From: Olsenella massiliensis
Lineage (GTDB): Bacteria; Actinomycetota; Coriobacteriia; Coriobacteriales; Atopobiaceae
Direction: 5' to 3'
Assembly (NCBI RefSeq): GCF_001457795.1
Contig: NZ_LN898210.1
Location: 381,785-421,722, forward strand
Length of the DNA stretch: 39,938 nucleotides
The notes below the pieces were generated by a model. That model was not told the DNA's origin. It saw only the letters and a program-made list of their open reading frames with translations, and searched no databases. This document shows positions 17,124-25,097 of the stretch, one piece after another; positions within the stretch are counted from its first letter, which is position 1; every line of letters begins with the position of its first letter. The position numbers and the translations under genes were made by a program.

Positions 17124-17762
17124 ATGCGCCTGGACGCCCTGGACGTCGGAAGGCTCGTCACGCGAGGCCTGCGCCTCCTTGGGGACGAGGGCGCCGGGGG
17201 CGCCGCCGTCCTGGTGCCGCTCGTCTTCTCGCGCGACGACGGGGGCTGGGACGTGGTGCTCGAGGTCAGGGCCGCCACGCTGGATGTGCAGCCGGGCGAG
17301 GTCTGCCTGCCGGGCGGAGCCGGAAAGCCCGGCGAGACGCCTCGCGAGACGGCCGTGCGCGAGACGGCCGAGGAGCTCCTGGTCGATCCCGGACGCGTTC
17401 ACGTCCTCGCCTCGCTCGGCACGCTGCCGGGCCCGACCCCGCGACCCCTTCACGCCTTCGTCGGCACCATCGACGGCTATGACGGAAGCTTCAGCACGGA
17501 CGAGGTCGCCTCGACGTTTCGCGTGCCTTTGGCGTGGCTCCTCTCGCACGAGCCGCGCCGCGAGCGCGTGGCGCTCAGACGCAGCTTTGGGCCGGACTTC
17601 CCCTGGGAGCTGATCCCGGGGGGACGCTCCTATCCCTGGGGCGCCCGGGAGGACTGCATACCCTTTTACGAGACGGACCCCGTCATCTGGGGCGCGACGG
17701 CACGCGTCCTCGACCGGCTGGCGCGAGCCCTCGCCCGCGGCGTTGACGAGAGGGCCGTCTGA
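17124..17762 (+). CDS. Nudix hydrolase, probable CoA pyrophosphatase type
   Basis: A 212-residue Nudix enzyme. The Nudix box spans about residues 64-86 (GGAGKPGETPRETAV then RETAEELLV), giving the G-x5-E-x7-RE-x2-EE pattern with the metal-binding glutamates intact; the last positions (LL instead of xGU) are slightly irregular. The segment just before it, DVQPGEVCLPGG, resembles the LxxHPGQxxFPGG signature of the NudL/CoA diphosphatase group, so cleavage of CoA or a similar nucleotide diphosphate is the best guess. Substrate prediction in this superfamily is unreliable. The ATG at 17124 has a perfect AGGAGG 5 bases upstream; earlier in-frame starts overlap the terminator region. It is convergent with cca, 20 bases away. 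Confidence 0.88.
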   Translation: MRLDALDVGRLVTRGLRLLGDEGAGGAAVLVPLVFSRDDGGWDVVLEVRAATLDVQPGEVCLPGGAGKPGETPRETAVRETAEELLVDPGRVHVLASLGTLPGPTPRPLHAFVGTIDGYDGSFSTDEVASTFRVPLAWLLSHEPRRERVALRRSFGPDFPWELIPGGRSYPWGAREDCIPFYETDPVIWGATARVLDRLARALARGVDERAV

Positions 17763-17782
17763 GGCGCCGGGCCGCGACGGGG

Positions 17783-19180
17783 CTAGCGGCGCCGGGCCAG
17801 CAGCGAGAGGAGCGCCTCGCGGCTGTTGGCGACCTCGTCTGCGACGACGCGCTCGAGCAGGCCCGCCAGCGCCTCCCCCACCTGGGGCCCCGGGCCCGTC
17901 CCCAGCGCGTCCATGACGTCGGCGCCGCTCACGGCCAGGTCAGCGACGCGATAGCTGGAGCCGCGGGCCAGCTCGCGGCGGACGACGGCGGCGGTCTGGT
18001 CAAGCTCCACCGCGTAGGATGCCGCGGAGGCGACCTTTGACGCCGCGTCGGAGCGCATGAGGGTGAGAAGCGAGAAGACGAGCTCGGGGGCCCTGCCGGG
18101 ACAGTGGCGGTCAAGATGCAGCAGCAGGCGCCGGACGGCCTTGGCCGAGGGGGCAACGCCATGGTCGTGCAGGCGCACGAGGGTCCGGGCCCCCTCGACG
18201 AGGTCGCCCGGCAGCGCATAGCGCCTGAGAAGGTGCTCGGTCATCTGGGCCCCGCGCTTGGGATGGCCAAAGAAGTGACCCCGCCCGCTGGCGTCCACGG
18301 TGAAGGTGAGGGGCTTGGCGACGTCGTGCAGCAGCGCCGCCCATCTCAGCTCCCTCGTGGCCATTCCCCCCGAGAACGCCTCGACGGAGCGGCAGACGCG
18401 GGCCGTGTGCTCGAGCACCGTGTAGGCGTGATAGGGGCTGCGCTGGTCAAAGCCCACGCAGGCGCGCAGCTCGGGCAGGGCGCGGCACAGGGGCCCCGTC
18501 TGCTCCAGGAGGGCCCAGGCCAGCCTGCCGCTCGTGACGATGCCGTCCAGCTCCTGTCCTATACGCTCCTGGGCTATGTCCGCGAGCCCGCCCGCGCAGC
18601 CGTCGAGCGCGCACTGGGTGGCGGGCTCGATCGCAAAGCCAAGGCGGGCGGCAAAGCGGAGCGCGCGAAGGACCCTGAGCGCGTCCTCCTCGAAGCGCCT
18701 GCGCGGCTCGCCGACGGCCCGAATGACCCCTCGAGCCAGGTCGTCCGCCCCGCCGAAGAGGTCGAGCAGGCCGCGGCGGGGATGGAAGGCCATGGCGTTG
18801 ATGGTGAAGTCCCGACGCTCGAGGTCCCGGCGCACGTCCCGCACGAAGGTCACCTCGTCGGGGTGGCGATGGTCGCTGTAGCCCCCCTCGGTGCGGTAGG
18901 TGGTGACCTCGACGGGAGCACCCTCGACGACGGCCGTCACCGTGCCGTGCCGGGTGCCCGTCTCGTGCACCTCGACGCCCCGGGAGCGCAGGCACGTTGC
19001 CACCTGCTGCCATCGGGCGTCGGTGGTGACGTCAACGTCGTGCGAGGGTGCTCCCCGCAGGGCGTCGCGCACCCAGCCCCCGACGACCCAGGCCTCGAAG
19101 CCGGCGGCCTCGAGCGCGTCCAGGACGACGAGGGCGGGCGTGGGGAGACTATAGAGGGGCGTTCGTGGCGCTGTGCTCAT
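17783..19180 (-). CDS. cca: CCA tRNA nucleotidyltransferase
   Basis: Adds or repairs the 3' CCA of tRNAs. The 465-residue protein starts with a class II nucleotidyltransferase head: WVVGGWVRDALRGAPSHDVD (residues 31-50) contains the GG motif and the two catalytic aspartates of DVD. The RRDFTINAMAF motif follows, then RRFEEDALRVLRALRFAARL, which lies in the region recognising the base. A C-terminal HD-type domain has HAYTVLEHTARV and LLHDVAKPLTF, as in bacterial CCA enzymes with phosphohydrolase domains. The ATG at 19180 has GGAGGATC at good distance; an upstream start at 19309 would run across the promoter of the peptidase gene. The three tRNAs in this window already encode CCA, so here the enzyme would serve mainly in repair, at least for those. 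Confidence 0.94.
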   Translation of the reverse strand: MSTAPRTPLYSLPTPALVVLDALEAAGFEAWVVGGWVRDALRGAPSHDVDVTTDARWQQVATCLRSRGVEVHETGTRHGTVTAVVEGAPVEVTTYRTEGGYSDHRHPDEVTFVRDVRRDLERRDFTINAMAFHPRRGLLDLFGGADDLARGVIRAVGEPRRRFEEDALRVLRALRFAARLGFAIEPATQCALDGCAGGLADIAQERIGQELDGIVTSGRLAWALLEQTGPLCRALPELRACVGFDQRSPYHAYTVLEHTARVCRSVEAFSGGMATRELRWAALLHDVAKPLTFTVDASGRGHFFGHPKRGAQMTEHLLRRYALPGDLVEGARTLVRLHDHGVAPSAKAVRRLLLHLDRHCPGRAPELVFSLLTLMRSDAASKVASAASYAVELDQTAAVVRRELARGSSYRVADLAVSGADVMDALGTGPGPQVGEALAGLLERVVADEVANSREALLSLLARRR

Positions 19181-19232
19181 GAAGATCCTCCGCAGGCAGG
19201 CGGGAACAGTGGGGGCTGCGACCGTTTTCAGG

Positions 19233-19238
19233 AGTATA
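19233..19238 (-). promoter_or_regulatory. Candidate -10 box for cca
   Basis: Read on the minus strand this is TATACT, 53 bases before the cca start. No good -35 is seen. It is back to back with a candidate promoter for the peptidase gene about 45 bases away, so the two genes share a divergent control region. Confidence 0.45.
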
Positions 19239-19278
19239 GGCCAATTGCATGCGGCCCCGGCACGAGGCAGGCCGTCAA

Positions 19279-19287
19279 TGCTATGCT
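19279..19287 (+). promoter_or_regulatory. Candidate extended -10 promoter of the peptidase pair
   Basis: TGC followed by TATGCT forms an extended -10 element 43 bases before the first peptidase start. A -35 box is not recognisable, which is compatible with an extended -10 promoter. Confidence 0.45.
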
Positions 19288-19329
19288 CAACGTGCAAAAC
19301 GCCATGCACCTCATCATGAAAGGACAGCC

Positions 19330-20679
19330 ATGGACCAGGACAGGAGCGTCACCCCCGACGACCTCGCCGCCGCGCGCGCCGCCTTCGGCGCGCAGCGCGC
19401 CGACGTCGTCGCCAAGAACGCCGCGAGCTCGGCCGGCATACGGGCGGCCGCCCGCGTGCCCGAAGGCGTCGCGAGCAACACCCTGCAGTTTGACATCGAG
19501 CTGACCCAGGGAGAGCGCACCGACCAGCAGCGCTCGGGCCGCTGCTGGATGTTTGCGAGCCTCAACACCATGCGCCAGCGCGTCATCGGCGCCCACAAGC
19601 TCAAGACCTTCGAGCTCTCGCAGGCCTATCCCCTCTTCTTTGACAAGCTCGAGAAGAGCAACTGGTTTCTCGAGAACATCCTCGACACGCTGGACGAGCC
19701 GCTCGACGGCCGCCTGATGGCCCACCTGCTCGCCGACCCCGTCGGCGACGGCGGCCAGTGGGACATGTTCAAGAGCCTGGTGAGGAAGTACGGCGTGGCG
19801 CCCAAGGAGTCCATGCCCGAGACGGCGTGCTCGCGCGACACGCGCGAGATGGACGCCTATCTTACCCGCTACCTGCGCGGGGCCGCCAAGCGCCTGCGCG
19901 AGACGGCCGCCTCCGGCGCTGACGCCGGCGACCTTACGGCCATGAAGAAGACCATGATGGCCGAGGTGTACCGTCTGCTCGTCATCTGCCTGGGAGAGCC
20001 CCCCGCGCGCTTTGACGTGCGCCTGCGCGACAAGGACGACAAGCTCGTGCTCAGCGGGAGCTTTACGCCGCGAAGCTTCTTCGACGAGGTGGTGGGCATG
20101 GCCATCGACGACTTCGTCTCGCTGATCAGCGCCCCCACGGCCGACAAGCCCTTTGGCCGGAGCTTCACGGTGAGCCGCCTGGGCAACGTCTGGGAGGACC
20201 ACGGCGTCCGTCACCTCAACCTCCCCGTCGCCAGGCTCAAGGAGCTGGCCGTCGCGCAGATGCGCGACGGGCTGCCCGTCTGGTTCGGCTGCGACGTCGG
20301 CCAGAGCTACCTCTCCTCTGAGGGCATCATGGACACCGCCTCCCTCGACGTGGACGGCCTCATGGGCTTTGCCGTTGAGGCGGCCCTCGACCGGGCGGAG
20401 CGCCTTGACTACGGCGAGTCCCTCATGACGCACGCGATGGTCTTCGAGGGGGTGCGCCTGGACGACGCCGGCAGCCCCGTCCTGTGGAAGGTCGAGAACA
20501 GCTGGGGCAAGGACCACGGTCGCGACGGGTTTGACACGCTCTCGGACAGGTGGTTCGACGAGTACGTGTATCAGGTCGTGGTGGACAGGAAGTATCTCAC
20601 CGACGAGGAGCGTGCCGCCTACGAGGCCGAGCCCATCGTGCTCGAGCCTTGGGACCCCATGGGGTCGCTCGCACGCTAG
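19330..20679 (+). CDS. pepC: C1B peptidase, bleomycin hydrolase/aminopeptidase C family (1)
   Basis: A 449-residue cytoplasmic cysteine aminopeptidase of the bleomycin hydrolase family, which normally forms hexameric barrels and trims peptides. The catalytic residues are all visible: Gln66/67 and Cys72 in DQQRSGRCWMFASLN, His368 in MTHAMVFEGV and Asn390 in WKVENSWGKDHG. No signal peptide is present. The length matches the family (about 440-460). The ATG at 19330 follows an AAAGGACA ribosome site; a longer reading from 19249 would start within the promoter. The C-terminus ends WDPMGSLAR; in this family the extreme C-terminus can reach into the active site and limit the enzyme to aminopeptidase action. 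It is followed by a paralog in the same direction. Confidence 0.93.
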   Translation: MDQDRSVTPDDLAAARAAFGAQRADVVAKNAASSAGIRAAARVPEGVASNTLQFDIELTQGERTDQQRSGRCWMFASLNTMRQRVIGAHKLKTFELSQAYPLFFDKLEKSNWFLENILDTLDEPLDGRLMAHLLADPVGDGGQWDMFKSLVRKYGVAPKESMPETACSRDTREMDAYLTRYLRGAAKRLRETAASGADAGDLTAMKKTMMAEVYRLLVICLGEPPARFDVRLRDKDDKLVLSGSFTPRSFFDEVVGMAIDDFVSLISAPTADKPFGRSFTVSRLGNVWEDHGVRHLNLPVARLKELAVAQMRDGLPVWFGCDVGQSYLSSEGIMDTASLDVDGLMGFAVEAALDRAERLDYGESLMTHAMVFEGVRLDDAGSPVLWKVENSWGKDHGRDGFDTLSDRWFDEYVYQVVVDRKYLTDEERAAYEAEPIVLEPWDPMGSLAR

Positions 20680-20689
20680 ACCAGACGAC

Positions 20690-20714
20690 GGGCCCCGCCC
20701 CATGGGCGGGGCCC
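20690..20714 (+). terminator. GC-rich hairpin between the two peptidase genes
   Basis: GGGCCCCGCCC (20690-20700), loop CAT, GGGCGGGGCCC (20704-20714): a perfect 11-bp stem starting 10 bases after the first peptidase stop. It is followed by TCCTCTC, not a real U run, so it may act as a weak terminator or protect the 3' end of the upstream message. Confidence 0.5.
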
Positions 20715-20720
20715 TCCTCT

Positions 20721-20740
20721 CGGCGCGCGTCTGCGCGCCG
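20721..20740 (+). terminator. Second hairpin between the two peptidase genes
   Basis: CGGCGCGC (20721-20728), loop GTCT, GCGCGCCG (20733-20740): a perfect 8-bp stem just 6 bases after the first hairpin. No T run follows and it ends 32 bases before the next start codon. Together the two stems suggest partial termination or message processing between paralogs. Confidence 0.4.
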
Positions 20741-20772
20741 ACCCTGAGGTGACGCATGTGACAGGAGGACGC

Positions 20773-22239
20773 ATGGCAGAGGGAAGCGTACGCACGGATT
20801 GGGCGGCACGACAGGGCGAGGCCTTCTCGGCAGAGAGGGCAAACAGGGTCGCTCGCAATGCGGCGACGTCCATGAACGTCATGGCGGCCGCCCGCGACGT
20901 CACGAAGATGCGCTCCTACCATGACAGCTTCGCGGTGAGCATCAGGCGGACCGGCGAGGTGACCTATCAGAGACAGAGCGGCCGCTGCTGGCTGTTTGCC
21001 GCCTACAACGTGGCGCGCCAGGCGACGATGCGCCTCCTGGACGTAGAGAGCGTCGAGTTCTCCCAAGCCTTCGGCATGTTCTATGACAAGCTCGAGAAGG
21101 CCAACGCCACCCTCGAGCGCGTCATCGAGACCGTGAACCTTCCCGACGACGCCCGCGAGGTCCAGCAGCTGATGGACGAGGGCGTGGACGACGGGGGCTA
21201 CATGCAGTTTGCCCTGAGCCTCATCGAGAAGTGGGGCATCGTGCCCAAGGACGCCATGCCCGAGACCGCCTGCAGCAAGGACTCATCCCAGATGAACGCC
21301 CAGCTCGGGCGCCTGGTGCATAAGGCCGCCAGCGAGATGCGCGCCCAGGGGGCGCAGCTCGGCGGACCGGCGGCGCTCAGAGCGACCAAGGCGCGCTACA
21401 TGGAGGAGGTCTACCGGCTCCTCTGCGTCTGTTTGGGCGAGCCCCCCGCCCATGTGGACCTGACGCTCGCCGTCGGCCCGGCCTGCAAGGCCGACCCCGC
21501 GAAGATCGCCGTCGTCAAGCCCGACGACGACCGTGCCCAGGACGGCGAGGAGGAAGGCTCGGACAAGCCTCGACGCATCCTGCGTGACCCCCACATCACG
21601 CCGCGCGAGTTTGCCGAGCGCTACGTGCCCCTGGACCCCCGGGGCTTCGTGAGCCTGGTCTCCATCCCCTCAGAGCGCTTTCCCTTTGGGAAGGTCTACC
21701 GCGTGAGGCGCTGCGACTCCGTCATCGGCGGCATCAAGACGCGCTTTCTCAACGTGGCTCCCGAGGTCCTCGACCGCGCGGCCGCCTCAAGCCTCCAGAA
21801 GGGACGTCCGGTGTGGATGGCCTGCGACGTCATGCAGCAGTTCCCCCGCCACATAGAGGACTACAGGCACGTCCTCTCCCCCGACGCCGTGGACGTGAGC
21901 GGCCTCTTTGGCGTGGACCTCTCCATGGACCGCAGCTCCATGGTAGACATCGGAGAGACGCGCCTCACCCATGCCATGTGTCTCCAGGGCGTGGAGCTTG
22001 ACGAGGCGGGCGACCCCGTGGCCTGGCGCGTGGAGAACAGCTGGGGCAAGGACGCCGGCAAGGACGGCTACCTCGTCATGGACGCCGCCTGGTTCCGCCT
22101 GTACGGCGGCGAGGTGGACGTGACGCGCGACCTCGTCGATGACGAGCTGCTGGGCATATGGGACGACGAGTCACGCGACGTCGAGGTCGAGCCCTGGAGC
22201 GGGATGGGCCGCGCCCTGGGCGTCGGCGCCCGGGCGTAG
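20773..22239 (+). CDS. C1B peptidase, bleomycin hydrolase/aminopeptidase C family (2)
   Basis: A 488-residue paralog of the upstream peptidase. Cys72 lies in YQRQSGRCWLFAAYN, with the His in THAMCLQGVELDEAG and the Asn in WRVENSWGKDAGKDG, so the catalytic triad is intact. It differs by an insertion of about 30-40 residues in the middle (near 21490-21600), highly charged (DDDRAQDGEEEGSDKPRR), and by a longer C-terminus ending in MGRALGVGARA, which may change access to the active site. The ATG at 20773 has AGGAGG upstream; a GTG at 20749 is in frame but lacks a ribosome site. The two likely arose by tandem duplication and then diverged. Peptide use as carbon, nitrogen or amino-acid source would suit an anaerobic host-associated organism, as an inference. 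Confidence 0.92.
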   Translation: MAEGSVRTDWAARQGEAFSAERANRVARNAATSMNVMAAARDVTKMRSYHDSFAVSIRRTGEVTYQRQSGRCWLFAAYNVARQATMRLLDVESVEFSQAFGMFYDKLEKANATLERVIETVNLPDDAREVQQLMDEGVDDGGYMQFALSLIEKWGIVPKDAMPETACSKDSSQMNAQLGRLVHKAASEMRAQGAQLGGPAALRATKARYMEEVYRLLCVCLGEPPAHVDLTLAVGPACKADPAKIAVVKPDDDRAQDGEEEGSDKPRRILRDPHITPREFAERYVPLDPRGFVSLVSIPSERFPFGKVYRVRRCDSVIGGIKTRFLNVAPEVLDRAAASSLQKGRPVWMACDVMQQFPRHIEDYRHVLSPDAVDVSGLFGVDLSMDRSSMVDIGETRLTHAMCLQGVELDEAGDPVAWRVENSWGKDAGKDGYLVMDAAWFRLYGGEVDVTRDLVDDELLGIWDDESRDVEVEPWSGMGRALGVGARA

Positions 22240-22243
22240 GGCG

Positions 22244-22906
22244 ATGCCCATGGGAGGCGAGCGGCCGGGATGCCGCGAGGCGCTCACGACCCAGAGGGGT
22301 CTGATCAATGCCGTCATCTTCGACATGGGAAACGTCCTCATGCGCTTTGACGGGATGTCCTTCTCACGGGCTCACACGAGCTGCGAGGAGGACGCGCGAC
22401 TCGTCTTCAAGGCGCTCTTTGCCAGCACCGAGTGGAGCCTGCTCGATGCGGGCGTCATCGACGAGGAGACCATGGAGCGCGTCGCCCTCGCGCGCCTGCC
22501 CGAGCGCCTCCACGAGCCGCTGCGTCAGACCTTTGCCAACTGGGACACGCTCCAGGAACCCATCGGGGAGACCTGCGAGATCGCCCGAGCGCTGCATGAG
22601 GAGGGGCATGGCGTCTACCTGCTCTCCAATGCGGGCCTGCGCTTTGAGCGCATCCGCGGTAGCCTGCCCGTCTGGGACGTGCTCGACGGCTGGATCGTCT
22701 CGGCCTATGAACGGCTCATGAAGCCCGACCCACGCATCTTCCGGCTGCTCTGCGAGCGCTACGGCCTTGACCCCCGCAGGTGCCTCTTTGTGGATGACAA
22801 TGCGGATAACGTGGAGGGGGCCCGAGTGGCCGGCCTGAGGGGCCATGTCTTCCGGGGGACGCCCGGCCTTCGGCGGGAGCTGGCACGGCTCGACATGGAC
22901 GTCTGA
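22244..22906 (+). CDS. HAD superfamily hydrolase, subfamily IA
   Basis: A 220-residue haloacid-dehalogenase-type phosphatase. Motif I is VIFDMGNVLMRFD (nucleophile Asp27), motif II LLSNAG, motif III the Lys in RLMKPDPRIF, and motif IV FVDDNADNVEGA. The DMGNVL form of motif I and the helical cap between motifs I and II resemble the YihX/glucose-1-phosphate phosphatase-like group, but the substrate cannot be read from sequence. The start is uncertain: ATG at 22244 or 22250 are possible, neither with a good ribosome site, and conserved sequence begins only around INAVIF (near 22304). It begins 4 bases after the second peptidase stop, so it may be translated as part of that operon. It is convergent with the YigZ gene. 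Confidence 0.85.
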   Translation: MPMGGERPGCREALTTQRGLINAVIFDMGNVLMRFDGMSFSRAHTSCEEDARLVFKALFASTEWSLLDAGVIDEETMERVALARLPERLHEPLRQTFANWDTLQEPIGETCEIARALHEEGHGVYLLSNAGLRFERIRGSLPVWDVLDGWIVSAYERLMKPDPRIFRLLCERYGLDPRRCLFVDDNADNVEGARVAGLRGHVFRGTPGLRRELARLDMDV

Positions 22907-22911
22907 CACGT

Positions 22912-22947
22912 CGCCGAGGGGACGGCGGGAGGCCCGGCCGCGCGGGC
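22912..22947. terminator. Two short hairpins between convergent genes
   Basis: CGCCG-AGGGGA-CGGCG (22912-22927) and GCCCG-GCCGCG-CGGGC (22932-22947) are two adjacent perfect 5-bp stems filling the 44 bases between the HAD and YigZ stop codons. No T runs are seen. They could act as bidirectional weak terminators; short GC stems are common by chance at this composition. Confidence 0.3.
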
Positions 22948-22950
22948 GGC

Positions 22951-23583
22951 TCATAGCGTTCCGAGGCGCGCCTCCCCCACCTGGCACACGTCGCGGCCGT
23001 TGGCCAGCTCGCTCAGGGCCGCGACGAAGCGCCCCTCCTGACCCGCACGAAAGACGTAGGTGACCTGCACGTCCTCAAAGAAGATCGCGTCCTGCTCCCT
23101 GCCGTCGCACGTAAGGGCCAAATGCCGCGTCCGCTCGTAGGCGGCATAGGGGACGACGCAGGTCACGGGCACGACGAGTCCCTGGGTCACAAGGTCGCCC
23201 GCCTCTCGCGCCGCCGCGATCGAGCGCGAGGCGGCCTCGCCGTACGCCCGCGCGAGCCCTCCGGGACCCAGGAGCGTGCCGCCAAAGTAGCGAGTGACCA
23301 CGCAGCACACGTTGGCGAGGCCCGCCCCTCGCAGCTGCTGGAGGATGGGCTGGCCTGCCGTGCGCTGGGGCTCGCCGTCATCCGAGCAGCGCTCGCGGCC
23401 GTCCGCCAGCGCCCATGCCCAGGCGTTGTGTCGCGCGTCATGACGGGCTGCTCGTACCTCCGCCACTCCACGCGTCGCGTCACGCTCGCCTCCGACCGGC
23501 ATCAGCAGGCCGATGAACCGGCTGCGCCGGTCCTCAAACTCCCCCCGTGCCCTCGCACCCGCACGTAACGTGCAAAAGGTCAT
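22951..23583 (-). CDS. YigZ/IMPACT family protein
   Basis: A 210-residue member of the IMPACT/YigZ family (UPF0029 N-terminal domain plus a second ferredoxin-like domain). Hallmarks are KSRF-like RRSRFIG at 20-24, HNAWAWALADG (51-61), DDGEPQRTAGQPIL (68-81) and VVTRYFGGTLLGPGGL (95-110). The eukaryotic relative regulates the kinase GCN2; the bacterial role is not established, although links to ribosomes or translation have been suggested. I chose the ATG at 23583 because the length then matches the family; a start at 23691 would add 36 residues with no family character. Its ribosome site (AGGCGAC) is weak. It is divergent from the RNase P RNA gene. Confidence 0.9.
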   Translation of the reverse strand: MTFCTLRAGARARGEFEDRRSRFIGLLMPVGGERDATRGVAEVRAARHDARHNAWAWALADGRERCSDDGEPQRTAGQPILQQLRGAGLANVCCVVTRYFGGTLLGPGGLARAYGEAASRSIAAAREAGDLVTQGLVVPVTCVVPYAAYERTRHLALTCDGREQDAIFFEDVQVTYVFRAGQEGRFVAALSELANGRDVCQVGEARLGTL

Positions 23584-23744
23584 GTCGCCTGGCGTCCCCT
23601 GCACCGTCGTCCCCTCCTGTACGCCCGCCTGCGGCCAGCGCGCCTCGATTGGCCTGGGCGCTATCGTACGTTGTAAGGCCGCCCGGGGCAAACCTGAGGC
23701 TCGCCGCCGACGGGAGGCCGAGAGGCGCGGCGGGAGCGCGACTG

Positions 23745-23753
23745 TGCTACAAT
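23745..23753 (+). promoter_or_regulatory. Extended -10 promoter of the RNase P RNA gene
   Basis: TGC plus TACAAT gives an extended -10 element whose last base lies 5 bases before the 5' strand of the RNA's terminal helix, so transcription should begin at or near the first base of the mature RNA. No -35 box stands out. Confidence 0.7.
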
Positions 23754-23757
23754 CGCC

Positions 23758-24115
23758 ATCGCGAAGTGGGCCAGGCGACCGCGGGACGCGTCAGCGTCAT
23801 GAGGAAAGTCCGGGCTCCACAGGGCAGGAAGCTGGCTAACGGCCAGGCGGGGTGACCCGACGGAAAGCGCCGCAGAAAAGAAGACTCCCGCTGTCCTTTC
23901 GAGGATGAGAGAAAAGCTGAAACGGTGGTGTAAGAGACCACCAGCGCCCAGGCGACTGGACGGCTTGGCAAGCCCCTTCCGGAGCAAACGCAAATAGGAG
24001 CGCCATGGTGTGGCCCGCACCGCGCTCGGGTTGCGCGCTGGAGGGCGTCGGCGACGACGTCAGCAGATAAATGGCCGCCCACGACAGAACCCGGCTTATC
24101 GGCCCACTTCGCGAT
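23758..24115 (+). ncRNA. rnpB: RNase P RNA, bacterial class A
   Basis: Catalytic RNA that matures the 5' ends of tRNAs. The ends pair: ATCGCGAAGTGGGCC (23758-23772) is the exact reverse complement of GGCCCACTTCGCGAT (24101-24115), forming an extended P1 helix. Universally conserved blocks are in place: GAGGAAAGTCCGGGCTCC near 23801 and the CAGGGCA block after it, the AGATAAATGGCCGCC block around 24065, and ACAGAACCCGGCTTAT just before the 3' helix strand. The length of about 358 bases is normal for a type A RNA of a GC-rich actinobacterium. The ends are set from pairing and promoter position and may be off by a few bases. No U-run terminator is obvious directly downstream. Confidence 0.96.
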
Positions 24116-24213
24116 TCACTCTTCTGCATGCGACGTACGCGCCCGCGCCCGCCGTCTCTTGCCTACAGATCCCCTGAGACCGCGCGTTTTCGCCATTCAA
24201 GACGCGCTCGGGA

Positions 24214-24245
24214 CGAAAGAAGGCCCCCGCTTAGAGCGGGGGCCT
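24214..24245 (-). terminator. Terminator at the end of the division cluster
   Basis: On the minus strand AGGCCCCCGCT, loop CTA, AGCGGGGGCCT form a perfect 11-bp stem (24221-24245) followed by TCTTTC. It lies about 85 bases after the divIVA stop. The asymmetry of the T-rich side shows that it serves the minus-strand operon and not rnpB. Confidence 0.75.
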
Positions 24246-24290
24246 GCGCTATCGGGACCCTCGGCGATCAGGCGCCCCTGCGACCTCGCA

Positions 24291-24305
24291 CGGGGGCATC
24301 CCCCG
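24291..24305 (-). terminator. Hairpin directly after divIVA
   Basis: CGGGGG (24291-24296), loop CAT, CCCCCG (24300-24305), enclosed by outer arms GGCGCC at 24271-24276 and 24310-24315. It lies 25 bases past the divIVA stop and upstream (in transcription) of the stronger terminator. No U run; it may assist termination or stabilise the mRNA end. Confidence 0.35.
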
Positions 24306-24329
24306 CAAAGGCGCCTGCTGGCATCGGCG

Positions 24330-25022
24330 CTAGTCCAGGTCGTTGAAGTTGGTGTCCGTGATGGGCGCAAAGGTCGTTGCATCGCTGTCGGTGACCGGCG
24401 CCGGCTGCGACGGGGGCACGGGGGCGACCGGGGCGGCGAGCGGGCTGGCGGGCGCGGACCCGTTGGGAACGTTCAGCGTCTTCTCGGGGAAGACGGAGTC
24501 GGCGTCGTCCATGAAGTGCTGGAGCAGCTTCTTGTACTCGCCGCGGAACTCCTCGCGGGACTGCTTCAGACGGTCGATCTCGTCCATCTCGGTCTGCTTC
24601 TCGGCCAGGGCCTGACGGATGACCTCGCGGGCCTTCTGGTCGGCCTCGCTGCGAATGGTGTCGGCGTTGGCGCGGGCGTCGGCGATGAGCCTGTCGGCGC
24701 TCTGCTGGGCGACGATGAGAACCTGTGAGATCTGGCGCTCGGAGGCGCTGATGCCGGCGTCCTGCGCATAGGGGGCCGGCGCGGGTGCAAACTCGGCGGC
24801 GCTCTCGCTCTGTCCCCGCAGCTGGGCGACCTGCGCCTGGGAGGCGGCCAGCTGCTGCTCGGTAGTCGTGAGACGTCCCTTGAGGTCGGCGATCTTCTTG
24901 ATCATGGCGTCAACCTCGCTCGAGAGCTGGTCCAGGAAGGCATCGACCTCCTCGGTGCTGTAACCATGCTTCTTGGCCTCGGAGAACGTCATCGCCTCAA
25001 TGTCTTCAGGAGTGATAGCCAT
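24330..25022 (-). CDS. divIVA: DivIVA family cell division protein
   Basis: DivIVA (Wag31-like in actinobacteria) is a coiled-coil protein that senses curved membrane at poles and septa and places growth or division proteins. The 230-residue protein begins MAITPEDIEAMTF and has the membrane-binding domain signature GYSTEEVDAFLDQL around residues 20-33. A first coiled coil (35-75) follows, then an Ala/Pro linker (about 75-90), a second long coiled coil (93-165) and a Pro/Ala-rich C-terminus ending NFNDLD. The ATG at 25022 has AAAGGAA upstream. It is the last gene of the division cluster and is followed by a terminator. A 75-base gap to yggT leaves room for its own promoter (a TAGACT-like -10 is present), so it may also be expressed separately. 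Confidence 0.95.
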   Translation of the reverse strand: MAITPEDIEAMTFSEAKKHGYSTEEVDAFLDQLSSEVDAMIKKIADLKGRLTTTEQQLAASQAQVAQLRGQSESAAEFAPAPAPYAQDAGISASERQISQVLIVAQQSADRLIADARANADTIRSEADQKAREVIRQALAEKQTEMDEIDRLKQSREEFRGEYKKLLQHFMDDADSVFPEKTLNVPNGSAPASPLAAPVAPVPPSQPAPVTDSDATTFAPITDTNFNDLD

Positions 25023-25097
25023 CTTTCGTTCCTTTCAACGTTGTCCATGTGAGCTACGACAGTGGCCGCTACCACTGAACATAGTCTATCCCATATT

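Noticed and set aside
17763-17782. Terminator between the Nudix and cca genes
   Set aside because: Two GGCGCC palindromes occur around the gap, but they are short, GC-only and lie partly in coding sequence without any U run.
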